64,000 nt of DNA from Chitinophaga niabensis (GCF_039545795.1 NZ_CP154260.1:5027001-5091000), one strand, 5' to 3'. Shown: positions 42,956 to 51,867, numbered from the stretch's first letter. Notes: a model not told the origin generated them from the letters alone. A program made the numbers and translations.

Positions 42956-44275
42956 CTAATTACCATCCGGTTTACCTGACGCGTTGGCAGTGCTCAAAGG
43001 CCAGTACCATTTCTCAAAAAGGTCCGGCTGAGCAGGATCAAAGTGGAGAAAATCTTTCGTGATGTACTGTGCGATATCCAGTTTTGCATCCTGTATACCT
43101 TTCAATATACATTTAGCGATCTGTGAAGCACCATAGGTACTGAAGTGGGTATTGTCTTTCAGCGCTTCAGGCTGATTGGGAAAGGAATTGGCGGGATAGT
43201 GTACAAATGCTTTCAGGGAGTTTTCCACACCCCAGGCTTCATAGAGGGTTTTACTCATCTCGTTCAGGTCTATCAATGCAACCTGCTGTTCCTTTGCAGT
43301 AGCACGCACTGCCGCAGGATAATCCAATAAAGTATTGATGATATGGCCGCTGGAATCAAAGCTGCGGCGGTGCATGGAAGTAACTAATACAGGAATGCCG
43401 CCTTTCTTGCGCGCCTCACTGATAAAGAATTCCAGGTTCTTTTTATAAGTAGTAAAGGCCCCACCACCTTTCTGTTTCTGATCATTATGGCCAAACTCAA
43501 TGAACAGGTAATCACCCCGTTTCATCATACTCAGCACCTTTTGCAGCCGCTTTGAACCTATGAAGGAATACAGCGCTTCTCCACTCTCGGCGTAGTTGGC
43601 TACCACCACTTTATCCGGCACAAAAAACCGGGGGATCATCTGGCCCCATGCGGCCCATGGCTCTCTGTCCTGATCCACCACAGTGGAATTGCCTGCCAGG
43701 AAAATACTGGTAGCACTGGTATTGGGGGTGATCTCTACGCCACAGACCTTGGGATGCGCTCCATTGAATTCTATCGTTAACCGGTTATCCCAATGTAAAT
43801 AACCGCGTTCCCTTTCTTTGATCCGCACCCTGTCAACTACTTCATTTTTATCATTTCTAATAAGTGTATCTTTGACATGTATAGTAAAATACACGTCAAA
43901 AAAGCGCCCTTTTTTTGTCTCCGCTTTTTCTACCATCCACCTTCTGCATTCTGCACGGATCACGGAGGAAGAAGTACCTTCCGCATCTCCAAGGATCACT
44001 TTCACATTATAATTACCTTCCGGCAGGTTTACAGAAAAAGAGAAAGGGGTAGTGCCTTCCACAAAATCGTTCTTCAGTTCATCCTTCCCGGCTCTCTTTA
44101 CGCCGGTAACAACGGCATTGGGTTCCCAGCCGAAACCGGTTTGTGCATTGTATACCATGGAAGGGGATACAGCGGTATAACCTTTGGCGGCAGGGCCGGT
44201 ACCAAAGTCGAACTTATAGCTGGCAGGAGGCTGTGCGAAAGTGAGCAAAGCCAGCAGCGGGTACAATAACATCAT
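42956..44275 (-). CDS. Two-domain CE12 rhamnogalacturonan acetylesterase
   Basis: A 439-residue esterase. A signal peptide (MMLLYPLLALLTFAQ) is followed by an N-terminal beta-sandwich of about 150 residues (YKFDFGTGPAAKGYTAVSP, GNYNVKVILGD, LTIEFNGAHPKVCGVEI), probably a carbohydrate-binding module. The C-terminal SGNH domain has block I FLAGNSTVVDQ, block II NYAESGEALYSF, block III FIEFGHND, and a final DNTHFSTYGA with Asp and His. Compared with the single-domain CE12 at 16064-16789 it has this extra domain, so it may act on larger polymer. It is translationally coupled to the GntR gene by a 4-bp overlap, an odd pairing of regulator and enzyme. Confidence 0.9.
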   Translation of the reverse strand: MMLLYPLLALLTFAQPPASYKFDFGTGPAAKGYTAVSPSMVYNAQTGFGWEPNAVVTGVKRAGKDELKNDFVEGTTPFSFSVNLPEGNYNVKVILGDAEGTSSSVIRAECRRWMVEKAETKKGRFFDVYFTIHVKDTLIRNDKNEVVDRVRIKERERGYLHWDNRLTIEFNGAHPKVCGVEITPNTSATSIFLAGNSTVVDQDREPWAAWGQMIPRFFVPDKVVVANYAESGEALYSFIGSKRLQKVLSMMKRGDYLFIEFGHNDQKQKGGGAFTTYKKNLEFFISEARKKGGIPVLVTSMHRRSFDSSGHIINTLLDYPAAVRATAKEQQVALIDLNEMSKTLYEAWGVENSLKAFVHYPANSFPNQPEALKDNTHFSTYGASQIAKCILKGIQDAKLDIAQYITKDFLHFDPAQPDLFEKWYWPLSTANASGKPDGN

Positions 44276-45303
44276 AAGGATTCTCTCATCGTGATATAAA
44301 ATGGAACTTCTATTTGTTCCTTGGAGTTCTCCAGGATCAGTTTTGCTGCCATTTCCCCCATGATCCTGAAATCTGTGGAAATAGTGGTCAGCCCGTTGAG
44401 GATCAGTTTTTTGAGGGGTGTTTCATTATAGGAGATAATACCTACATCCTTACCGATCACCAGGCCCAGGGAAATGATCTTTTCTATCAATACTACCAGG
44501 TCGTTCTCCCGCAGGTTGATATATACATCGCCGGGTTGGATGTTTTCCGTGGCAATATCCCTCACCACCTTGCCGCTGAATGCATAGTTCTGGCAGAACT
44601 GCTGGAAGCCCAGGAAGATCTCCTCCGGGTAATAGGAATATTCAGGGAAAATGATCTTAACGGTCTGGTACTTTTGCAGCTTATCCCGCGCCTGCTCCAG
44701 TGCTTCGTAGATGTCTTTCTGAAAGTTCTCATATACCGCGCCATATTCCCCTGTTACACCTTTCAGTTTCTTATCCAGCAGGATCAGTTTTTCTTTTGGG
44801 ATAGCATTGATCACTTCATCCACATTATCCCATCTTTCCCGGAAGTGCGGGAGGATCACCACATGCGTATATTCTTCCAGTTTTTGCGTGAGCAGTTTCC
44901 TGAATAGCCCGAAATCGCTGTTATAGATGTAGAAGTCGATGCTGGCCTGCTCTCCCAGTTTGCTGGCAAAAGAATCGTAGATGATCTTTTTGTGTTCGCT
45001 TAATTTATTGAACAGGAGTAATATCTTGAACTGGCGGCCCAGGTCAACATTTTTCACGTAGTATCCTTTGCCGGGTACAGAACCCAGTACACCCAGCCCT
45101 TTTAAGTATTTGTATGCTTTTTCCGCGGTATCCCGGGAGATCTCAAAAACATAACTCACTTCATTAATGGAAGGCAGCACATCATCCATCTGCACCTTTT
45201 CATCTGCAATGGCCTTGATAATAGAGTTGGCCAGCTGATAGTATTTAGGTGTAGCGGAGAAATCGTCAATGAATAAATACTTAAAGATCGGATGTTGCTT
45301 CAT
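44272..45303 (-). CDS. GntR-type regulator with LacI-like sensor, likely rhamnose regulator
   Basis: A 343-residue regulator from ATG 45303. The 35 codons upstream are not used: they read through a repeat array. The N-terminal GntR winged helix (residues 1-75) contains YYQLANSIIKAIADEKVQ, DVLPSINEVSYVFEISRDTA and YKYLKGLGVLGSVPGKGYYV. The C-terminal domain is a periplasmic-binding-protein-like (LacI-type) sugar sensor (KILLLFNKLSEHKKIIYDSF, IISYNETPLKKLILNGLTTI, IMGEMAAKLILEN). GntR/LacI hybrids of this kind control sugar operons in Bacteroidota. Its position, divergent from rhaT and ahead of CE12, makes L-rhamnose or rhamnulose the likely effector. Confidence 0.9.
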   Translation of the reverse strand: MKQHPIFKYLFIDDFSATPKYYQLANSIIKAIADEKVQMDDVLPSINEVSYVFEISRDTAEKAYKYLKGLGVLGSVPGKGYYVKNVDLGRQFKILLLFNKLSEHKKIIYDSFASKLGEQASIDFYIYNSDFGLFRKLLTQKLEEYTHVVILPHFRERWDNVDEVINAIPKEKLILLDKKLKGVTGEYGAVYENFQKDIYEALEQARDKLQKYQTVKIIFPEYSYYPEEIFLGFQQFCQNYAFSGKVVRDIATENIQPGDVYINLRENDLVVLIEKIISLGLVIGKDVGIISYNETPLKKLILNGLTTISTDFRIMGEMAAKLILENSKEQIEVPFYITMRESL

Positions 45304-45361
45304 ACGCACAGTGGAATTTATCCGGCAGACAAGATAGTAAAAAAACAGGGCAATCAGGTAC

Positions 45362-45414
45362 CATTCCCGTACATTCCCGTAGCAATCCCGTATCATTCCC
45401 GTATCCATCCCGTA
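45362..45414 (-). repeat. Five-fold repeat of (C)ATTCCCGTA in the GntR promoter
   Basis: CATTCCCGTA at 45362, CATTCCCGTA at 45372, then CAATCCCGTA, CATTCCCGTA and CCATCCCGTA each one base longer in spacing, ending at 45414. The period of 10-11 bp matches one helix turn, so a protein array on one face is plausible. On the reverse strand the unit is TACGGGAATG. It starts 59 bp upstream of the regulator start. Confidence 0.75.
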
Positions 45415-45465
45415 TTAAGGTGGGGTACCTGTCAAAAAAACAGCCTCGTTTCAGCAGAAATGTCA

Positions 45466-45512
45466 CCGCAAAAAACATCAAAAGCCCTCTATTCCCGCAA
45501 AAAACATCAAAA
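45466..45512. repeat. Direct repeat of an 18-mer in the regulator-rhaT gap
   Basis: CCGCAAAAAACATCAAAA at 45466-45483 and again at 45495-45512, 29 bp apart. It lies midway between the divergent starts and is a good operator candidate for the GntR/LacI-type regulator. Confidence 0.65.
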
Positions 45513-45642
45513 ACCACTTGCTGATTTCACTAACGCCCAATACTATCTTAATTTAGGGTAAACACTAAAAGCATGACAGTCCATGACGGTTATAGCTCAC
45601 TCATGCTTTAATTTTAAACGATTAAGCCTTTAATATTCCACC

Positions 45643-46698
45643 ATGCAAGCACTTTTAGGAATCATCTTTCATTTCATTGGCGGATTTGCCAGTGGTAGTT
45701 TTTATATCCCTTACAAAAAAGTAAAAGGTTGGAGCTGGGAAAGCTACTGGATCACCGGAGGCGTTTTCTCCTGGCTGATCGTTCCTTTTATTGCTGCCTG
45801 GTTAACTGTTCCCGGCTTTATGGACATCATCGCCAACACACCCTTTTCTACTTTGTTCTGGACTTACATCCTGGGTGTACTCTGGGGCATTGGCGGATTA
45901 ACTTTCGGACTTTCCATGCGCTACCTCGGCATGTCTCTTGGCATGGCTGTAGCATTAGGATTCTGTTCTGCATTTGGTGCTCTGATCCCACCTTTGTATA
46001 AGGAGTTTTTTACTGACAGTCCGGATACCTTCACATCCATGCTGCAGAACAACAGGGGCATCTTTGTATTATTAGGTGTGATCGTTTGCCTCGTGGGTAT
46101 CGCCATCAGCGGTAAAGCGGGTATGTATAAGGAAAAGGACCTCTCTCCTGAAAAACAACAGGAAAGCATTAAAGAATTCGACCTGAAAAAAGGTTTGATC
46201 GTGGCTATTGTATCCGGTATCCTCAGCGCCTGTATGAGCTTTGCCATTTCAGCAGGAGAGCCTATGGGCCATGCAGCCGTAGAAAATAATGCGAATCCTT
46301 TATTTAAGAATAATGTGATCTTTGTAGTGATCATGTTAGGAGGGCTCACCACTAATCTGATATGGTGTGTTATCCTCAACATACGGAATAAATCATTCGG
46401 TGATTATACGAATAAAAAGACCCCGCTGGCTGCCAATTACTTTTTCTCTGCTATTGCAGGCACCACCTGGTTCTTACAATTTTTCTTTTACGGTATGGGA
46501 GAAAGCAAACTGGGCAATGGCGCCAGCTCCTGGATCTTACACATGGCATTCATCATCCTTATCTCCAGCATGTGGGGATTTGCATTGAAAGAATGGAAAG
46601 GCGTCAGCAAAAAAACATACGCTACTATCCTCATCGGTATCACTACGATCATACTTTCCGTAGTACTGGTAGGATATGGCAATTCTCTTGAAAATTGA
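45643..46698 (+). CDS. rhaT: L-rhamnose/proton symporter
   Basis: A 351-residue inner-membrane transporter with about ten helices, of the RhaT drug/metabolite family. MQALLGIIFHFIGGFASGSF, YIPYKKVKGWSWESYWI and GGVFSWLIVPFIAAWLT match the RhaT start; YLGMSLGMAVALGFCSAFGALIPP and ESKLGNGASSWILHMAFIIL are conserved. It imports L-rhamnose released by GH106. It is the first gene of the forward rhamnose operon and begins 339 bp from the divergent regulator start. Confidence 0.95.
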   Translation: MQALLGIIFHFIGGFASGSFYIPYKKVKGWSWESYWITGGVFSWLIVPFIAAWLTVPGFMDIIANTPFSTLFWTYILGVLWGIGGLTFGLSMRYLGMSLGMAVALGFCSAFGALIPPLYKEFFTDSPDTFTSMLQNNRGIFVLLGVIVCLVGIAISGKAGMYKEKDLSPEKQQESIKEFDLKKGLIVAIVSGILSACMSFAISAGEPMGHAAVENNANPLFKNNVIFVVIMLGGLTTNLIWCVILNIRNKSFGDYTNKKTPLAANYFFSAIAGTTWFLQFFFYGMGESKLGNGASSWILHMAFIILISSMWGFALKEWKGVSKKTYATILIGITTIILSVVLVGYGNSLEN

Positions 46699-46719
46699 TC
46701 TCGTGATAAACTAAGTAAT

Positions 46720-48840
46720 ATGTCGACAAATAACAGTACCATCACCAAATTCAAGCATGTAAGCTATCTGTGGGATGAAGCAAAAGCAGCATCCATGGCA
46801 GGTGATGAAGTAGCCCTGCTGATCTATCGCTCTAACCTGCTGGGCGCCGATCTGCGTTTAACAAATTATGGCGGAGGAAATACCTCCTGCAAGGCTATGG
46901 CCACAGACCCCCTCACCGGAGAAAGCACAGAAGTGATGTGGGTAAAAGGTTCCGGTGGAGACCTTGGCACACTGAAGCGAAGTGGCCTCGCCGCTTTGTA
47001 TGTGGACAGGATGCATCGCCTGAAAAATATCTACAAAGGATTAGACCAGGAAGATGAAATGGTGGAACTGCTGAACCATTGCATCTATGATCTGCAATCC
47101 AAAGCACCATCTATTGATACCACACTGCACGGCTTTCTGCCCTTCGCGCACATAGACCATCTGCATCCTGATGCAGCGATCGCTATTGCCGCTTCCAAAG
47201 ACGGTAAAAAGATCACACAGGAATTATTCAATGGTACCATCGGCTGGGTAGAGTGGCAGAAACCAGGATTCGACCTGGGCCTGAAACTGCGCCAGTGCCT
47301 CGATGAAAATCCCGGCATCAGGGGTATCATGTTAGGTTCCCATGGTTTATTCACCTGGGGTGATACCGCTTACGAAAGTTATATGAACACGCTGGAAGTG
47401 ATTGAACGCTGTGCGGAATACTTACAGGAAAACATCGGTAAAAAAAGACCGGTGTTTGGCGGTCAGCGCATGGAATCTTTGCCCAAGGCAGACAGGTTGG
47501 CAAGAGCCGCTGCCCTGGCTCCTGTGCTGCGCGGGTACTGTTCTTCCAAAACCAAAATGATCGGTCATTTTACAGATGACGACAGGGTATTGGAATTCAT
47601 CAACTCCCATGATCTGGACAGACTGGCCCCGTTGGGCACAAGTTGCCCTGATCACTTCCTGCGCACAAAGATCAGCCCGCTTGTACTGGACTTTTCTGTA
47701 ACAGAAGAGATCAGTGTGATCAAAGAAAAGCTCGGCCCAATGTTCGATGCCTATCGCCAGATGTACACGGATTATTACAATGCCTGCAAACATCCTAATA
47801 GTCCGGCTATACGGGATACCAATCCTGTAGTGATCTTATATCCCGGCATCGGCATGTTCACTTTTGCAAAAGATAAACAAACTGCACGCGTAGCCGCAGA
47901 GTTCTATATCAATGCCATCAATGTAATGAAAGGCGCGGAAGCGATCTCTTCTTACATCTCCCTGCCAAGGCAGGAAGCATTCAACATTGAATATTGGTTA
48001 CTGGAAGAAGCCAAACTGCAACGCATGCCCAAACCGAAACCCCTCACCGGCAGAATAGCCCTGGTAACAGGCAGCGCCGGCGGTATCGGTAAAGCTATTG
48101 CACAAAAGTTTGCACAGGAAGGCGCTGTAGTGGTGATCAATGATAACGATGCACAACGTCTGGAAACGGCTAAAGCTTCCTTCAGCCAGCAATTTGGTGC
48201 AGATGGATTTGCAGCAGATGTACTGGACGTTACCAAAATAGATACTATCCGCAAAACGTTTAATACAGCGGCCCTCGCCTTTGGTGGTGTGGACATTGTA
48301 GTGAACTGCGCCGGTCTTTCTATTTCCAAACCCATAGAAGAACATACGGAAGCCGACTGGGACATCCTGTATGACGTACTGGTAAAAGGCCAGTTCCTGG
48401 TTACACAGGCAGGTATTGAAGTCATGCGTAAACAAAATATGGGTGGTGATGTATTGAACATTGTGAGCAAAAACGCACTTGTATCCGGGCCTAATAACGC
48501 AGGTTACGGCTCTGCCAAAGCAGCACAATTACACCTGAGCAGGTTGAACGCAGCTGAGTTAGGAAAAGACCATATCCGTGTGAACACCGTGAACCCGGAT
48601 GCCGTTATCTCTGACAGCAAGATCTGGGAAGGCGCATGGGCAGAAGGAAGAGCAAAAGCATACGGTGTTACCGTTGCAGAATTACCGGCCTTCTATGCCA
48701 AACGCACTTTACTCAATGAGATCATTCTGCCGGAAGATATCGCCAATGCCTGCTTTGCGTTTGTTGGCGGATTACTGAACAAGGCTACGGGAAATGTGCT
48801 GAATATAGATGGAGGAGTAGCCATGGCATTTGTACGCTAA
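46720..48840 (+). CDS. rhaEW: Rhamnulose-1-phosphate aldolase / lactaldehyde dehydrogenase fusion
   Basis: A 706-residue bifunctional enzyme. The N-terminal class-II aldolase domain (about 1-430) splits rhamnulose-1-phosphate into dihydroxyacetone phosphate and L-lactaldehyde; zinc ligands are in LPFAHIDHLHPDA (His-x-Asp-His-x-His) with GSHGLFTWG further on. The C-terminal short-chain dehydrogenase (about 440-706) oxidises lactaldehyde: ALVTGSAGGIGKAIA nucleotide site and catalytic Ser in VSKNALVSG, Tyr-x3-Lys in YGSAKAAQ. This fusion is well known as RhaEW/YuxG-like. It follows rhaT by 21 bp. Confidence 0.95.
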   Translation: MSTNNSTITKFKHVSYLWDEAKAASMAGDEVALLIYRSNLLGADLRLTNYGGGNTSCKAMATDPLTGESTEVMWVKGSGGDLGTLKRSGLAALYVDRMHRLKNIYKGLDQEDEMVELLNHCIYDLQSKAPSIDTTLHGFLPFAHIDHLHPDAAIAIAASKDGKKITQELFNGTIGWVEWQKPGFDLGLKLRQCLDENPGIRGIMLGSHGLFTWGDTAYESYMNTLEVIERCAEYLQENIGKKRPVFGGQRMESLPKADRLARAAALAPVLRGYCSSKTKMIGHFTDDDRVLEFINSHDLDRLAPLGTSCPDHFLRTKISPLVLDFSVTEEISVIKEKLGPMFDAYRQMYTDYYNACKHPNSPAIRDTNPVVILYPGIGMFTFAKDKQTARVAAEFYINAINVMKGAEAISSYISLPRQEAFNIEYWLLEEAKLQRMPKPKPLTGRIALVTGSAGGIGKAIAQKFAQEGAVVVINDNDAQRLETAKASFSQQFGADGFAADVLDVTKIDTIRKTFNTAALAFGGVDIVVNCAGLSISKPIEEHTEADWDILYDVLVKGQFLVTQAGIEVMRKQNMGGDVLNIVSKNALVSGPNNAGYGSAKAAQLHLSRLNAAELGKDHIRVNTVNPDAVISDSKIWEGAWAEGRAKAYGVTVAELPAFYAKRTLLNEIILPEDIANACFAFVGGLLNKATGNVLNIDGGVAMAFVR

Positions 48841-48858
48841 AGCTAAAACCCAAACCCC

Positions 48859-49173
48859 ATGCAACGCATTGCCGTTAAAATGATCCTTAAAGAAGGATAT
48901 GCAGAAGAATACAAAAGACGGCATAGTGCGTTGTGGCCGGAGTTGGAAATATTACTGAAGGAAAGTGGCATCAGCGATTATGCCATTTACCTGGATGAAG
49001 AAACAAATATTCTCTTTGCTTGTTTGAAAGTGAAAGATGCCACCGCGCTGGACCGTTTGCCATCACAGGCAGTGATGCAGCGCTGGTGGAATTACATGAA
49101 GGATATCATGGATAGCTATCCGGATAATTCCCCTGTAACTTTTCCTTTAAAAGAAGTATTTTATATGGCTTAA
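48859..49173 (+). CDS. rhaM: L-rhamnose mutarotase
   Basis: A 104-residue ferredoxin-like-fold enzyme that interconverts alpha- and beta-L-rhamnopyranose so the isomerase receives the right anomer. MQRIAVKMILKEGYAEEYKRR, then HSALWPELEILLKESGISDY with the catalytic His, and the late QRWWNYMKDIMDSYPDNSP, which match the RhaM/YiiL family in sequence and length. It sits 18 bp after the aldolase fusion and 12 bp before the isomerase. Confidence 0.95.
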   Translation: MQRIAVKMILKEGYAEEYKRRHSALWPELEILLKESGISDYAIYLDEETNILFACLKVKDATALDRLPSQAVMQRWWNYMKDIMDSYPDNSPVTFPLKEVFYMA

Positions 49174-49185
49174 TAAATCCATGCT

Positions 49186-50445
49186 ATGGAAATTGCACAA
49201 TACAATGAATCGTTACTGGCTGCACATCAACGCGCCTTTAATTATATCGCCGCAGAAACTGATCAAACGGATGCCATACTCAATAAACTGGCGGCCTTCC
49301 AGGTAGCTATCCCCAGCTGGGCGCTGGGAACAGGTGGTACACGTTTTGGCCGTTTCCCTGCAGGTGGCGAGCCCCGCAACCTCGAAGAGAAAATTGAAGA
49401 CATTGGCCTGCTGCATAAACTGAACCAGTCCAGTGGCGCCATTTCTTTGCACATCCCCTGGGATATTCCTTCGAACCCTGCACACATCAGGGCACTGGCA
49501 GCAGAACATGGCATTCGTTTCGATGCCATGAACTCCAATACCTTCCAGGACCAGCCGGGCCAGGCATTGAGCTATAAGTTCGGTTCCCTGCAACATGTAA
49601 ATAAAGCCATCCGCCAACAAGCCATCGACCATAACATAGAAGTGATCAAACACGGTATTGAACTGGGTTCTGATTCACTCACCGTATGGTTATCTGATGG
49701 TTCCTGTTTCCCCGGCCAGCTGAATTTCCGCCAGGCATTCCAGAACACTCTGGAAGGTTTACAGGAGATCTACAAAGCATTACCGGATAACTGGAAAGTG
49801 TTTGTAGAATACAAAGCATTTGAGCCTAACTTCTATTCCACTACGGTGGGCGACTGGGGCCAGTCTTTACTCTACGCCAGCAAACTCGGCCCTAAAGCGT
49901 ACACACTGGTAGACCTTGGTCACCATTTACCCAACGCGAACATTGAACAGATCGTTGCCCTCCTGCTAATGGAAGGAAAACTCGGTGGTTTCCACTTCAA
50001 CGATTCCAAATATGGCGATGATGACCTCACCGTAGGCAGCATCAAACCCTACCAGTTATTCCTTATTTTCAATGAACTGGTAGAAGGGATGGACGCACGT
50101 GGCATGAACCATGCAAAAGACCTGGGCTGGATGATAGATGCTTCTCACAATGTAAAAGATCCTTTGGAAGATCTGCTGCAATCCGTGGAAGCGATCATGC
50201 TCACCTATGCACAGGCCTTGCTGGTAGACAGGAAGAAACTCGCCGAAGCACAATTGAATAACGATGTGGTAACCGCCCAGGAAATATTACAACAGGCTTT
50301 CCGCACAGATGTTCGCGCATTGGTAGCAGAAGCCCGCTTAAGAGCAGGCGGCTCCCTGAACCCTTTGGGTTATTTCCGCGCAGCAAAAGTGAGAGAGCAA
50401 TTAATTAAGAAGAGAGGCCTCAAAACTGTGGCAACCGGTCTGTAA
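49186..50445 (+). CDS. rhaI: L-rhamnose isomerase, RhaI type
   Basis: A 419-residue TIM-barrel isomerase converting L-rhamnose to L-rhamnulose. It belongs to the Pseudomonas/Bacillus RhaI type, not the E. coli RhaA type. Metal ligands are visible in order: Glu in VFVEYKAFEP, Asp in TLVDLGHHLP, His and Asp in GGFHFNDSKYGDDDL, and Asp in MIDASHNVKDP. GFHFNDSKYGDDD is the family hallmark. Length is usual. It is in operon with the mutarotase and the kinase (12-bp gaps). Confidence 0.95.
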   Translation: MEIAQYNESLLAAHQRAFNYIAAETDQTDAILNKLAAFQVAIPSWALGTGGTRFGRFPAGGEPRNLEEKIEDIGLLHKLNQSSGAISLHIPWDIPSNPAHIRALAAEHGIRFDAMNSNTFQDQPGQALSYKFGSLQHVNKAIRQQAIDHNIEVIKHGIELGSDSLTVWLSDGSCFPGQLNFRQAFQNTLEGLQEIYKALPDNWKVFVEYKAFEPNFYSTTVGDWGQSLLYASKLGPKAYTLVDLGHHLPNANIEQIVALLLMEGKLGGFHFNDSKYGDDDLTVGSIKPYQLFLIFNELVEGMDARGMNHAKDLGWMIDASHNVKDPLEDLLQSVEAIMLTYAQALLVDRKKLAEAQLNNDVVTAQEILQQAFRTDVRALVAEARLRAGGSLNPLGYFRAAKVREQLIKKRGLKTVATGL

Positions 50446-50457
50446 TAAATTGAATGA

Positions 50458-51801
50458 ATGGCAAGAGTTCCCGTTATAGTGATATTTGATGTTGGTAAAA
50501 CCAACAAGAAATTGTTCCTGTTTGATGAACAATACAGGATCATATTTGAAAGAACTGCCCGTTTTACGGAAACAACAGATGAAGACGGCGATCCCTGTGA
50601 AAACCTGGAAAGCCTCCGCCTCTCTGTATTTGATTCGCTCAGGGAAGTTTTTAAAATGAAGGACATTGAAGTAAAGGCCATCAACTTCTCCACTTACGGA
50701 GCCAGCCTGGTGTACATCAATGAAGAGGGGAATCCGCTCACACCTTTGTATAATTACCTGAAAACATACCCGGAAGCGTTAAAGCAACAGTTCTATAAAA
50801 AGTATGGTGGCGAAGCAACATTCAGTGTGCAAAGCGCTTCTCCTGTATTGGGAAGCCTCAACTCCGGCATGCAGCTTTACCGCCTGAAACAGGAAAGGCC
50901 CGATGTGTTTGCCTCCATGAAGTATGCCCTGCATCTGCCGCAATACATGAGTTACCTCCTGTCCGGCACAGCCTGTTCTGATATTACCAGCATAGGCTGC
51001 CATACCAATCTCTGGGATTTCACCACTAATAGTTATCATCGTTGGGTGAAGGAAGAAGGGATCCTGGAAAAACTGGCACCCCTGATGCCTTCCAACGAAG
51101 TGATGCCTGCCGTATTTCCCGGCAACAACTACCATATCGGCACAGGCCTTCATGATAGCTCGGCAGCACTGATCCCTTACCTGGTGAGTTTCCACGAACC
51201 GTTCATATTAATTTCCACCGGCACCTGGTGTATCAGTTTTAATCCTTTCAATGAAAGTCCGCTTACGGCGGAAGAGCTGGAACAGGATTGCCTCTGTTAT
51301 ATGACCTTCCAGGGAAAACCGATCAAAGCATCAAGGCTTTTTGCAGGTTATGAACATGAACAGCAGGTAAAACGTATCTCTGATCATTTTAAACAGCCTG
51401 CACTGCGTTACAGGAGCCTGGATTACGATCCAACCATTTCCCTGAAACCGGCAGGTAATTTTGCGGACAGACACCTGGCGGATTTCCCGGATGATGTAGC
51501 GGCTTATCATCAGCTGATGTTTGATATTGCCATACAGCAACAGCATTCAACCAGCCTGGTGGTGAAAGGCACAAAAGTGCGGCGGATCTTTGTGGATGGA
51601 GGGTTCAGCAAGAATGTGATCTATATGAACATGCTGGCTATGTTATTCCCGGAGATAGAGATCTATGCGGCTTCCATGGCACAGGCTACTGCAATGGGTG
51701 CAGCGCTGGCTATTCACCCTACCTGGAATAAAAAGAGCCTGCCCAATGACCTTATTGAACTGAAATATTACGCGGTAAAACAGGAGCATCTGCCCTTTTG
51801 A
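50458..51801 (+). CDS. FGGY-family carbohydrate kinase, likely rhamnulokinase
   Basis: A 447-residue sugar kinase predicted to phosphorylate L-rhamnulose at C1. N-terminal VIFDVGKTNKKLFLFD forms the phosphate-binding loop; INFSTYGASLVYINEEGN, then ISTGTWCISFNP, and a C-terminal DGGFSKNVIYMNMLAMLFP (ADENOSINE motif) complete the FGGY fold. It is distant from E. coli RhaB; the assignment rests mainly on its place directly after rhaI. The 3' end is involved in a tandem duplication of 66 bp (51793-51935). Confidence 0.88.
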   Translation: MARVPVIVIFDVGKTNKKLFLFDEQYRIIFERTARFTETTDEDGDPCENLESLRLSVFDSLREVFKMKDIEVKAINFSTYGASLVYINEEGNPLTPLYNYLKTYPEALKQQFYKKYGGEATFSVQSASPVLGSLNSGMQLYRLKQERPDVFASMKYALHLPQYMSYLLSGTACSDITSIGCHTNLWDFTTNSYHRWVKEEGILEKLAPLMPSNEVMPAVFPGNNYHIGTGLHDSSAALIPYLVSFHEPFILISTGTWCISFNPFNESPLTAEELEQDCLCYMTFQGKPIKASRLFAGYEHEQQVKRISDHFKQPALRYRSLDYDPTISLKPAGNFADRHLADFPDDVAAYHQLMFDIAIQQQHSTSLVVKGTKVRRIFVDGGFSKNVIYMNMLAMLFPEIEIYAASMAQATAMGAALAIHPTWNKKSLPNDLIELKYYAVKQEHLPF

Positions 51802-51804
51802 TGA

Positions 51805-51867
51805 ATGGGTATTTACTTTCTGATAATACCTATTGCAATCGCGAAACTGGGGTATCCCCCTTTTTGA
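51805..51867 (+). other. Mini-ORF of 20 codons, first tandem copy
   Basis: MGIYFLIIPIAIAKLGYPPF, stop TGA. It is hydrophobic from residue 3 to 13 and directly follows the kinase stop codons. No Shine-Dalgarno is visible. It may be an artefact of the duplication, or a translated peptide in the size class of type I toxins. It is listed because the second copy encodes the same 20 residues. Confidence 0.3.

Larger units (their letters stand above)
45304..45642. promoter_or_regulatory. Divergent control region between the GntR regulator and rhaT
   Basis: 339 bp. It contains a five-fold 10-11-bp repeat (45362-45414), a duplicated 18-mer (45466-45512), a TAATTTAG that could be a -7 element for rhaT (45549-45556), and a stretch with GCATGACA and CATGACGG (about 45573-45591). 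The repeats are described as separate features. It is the natural place for the regulator to control both itself and the rhamnose operon. Confidence 0.65.

Noticed and set aside
45304..45408. 35-codon N-terminal extension of the GntR regulator
   Set aside because: It reads through the 10-11-bp repeat array and is absent from the usual GntR layout, which begins just before the winged helix.
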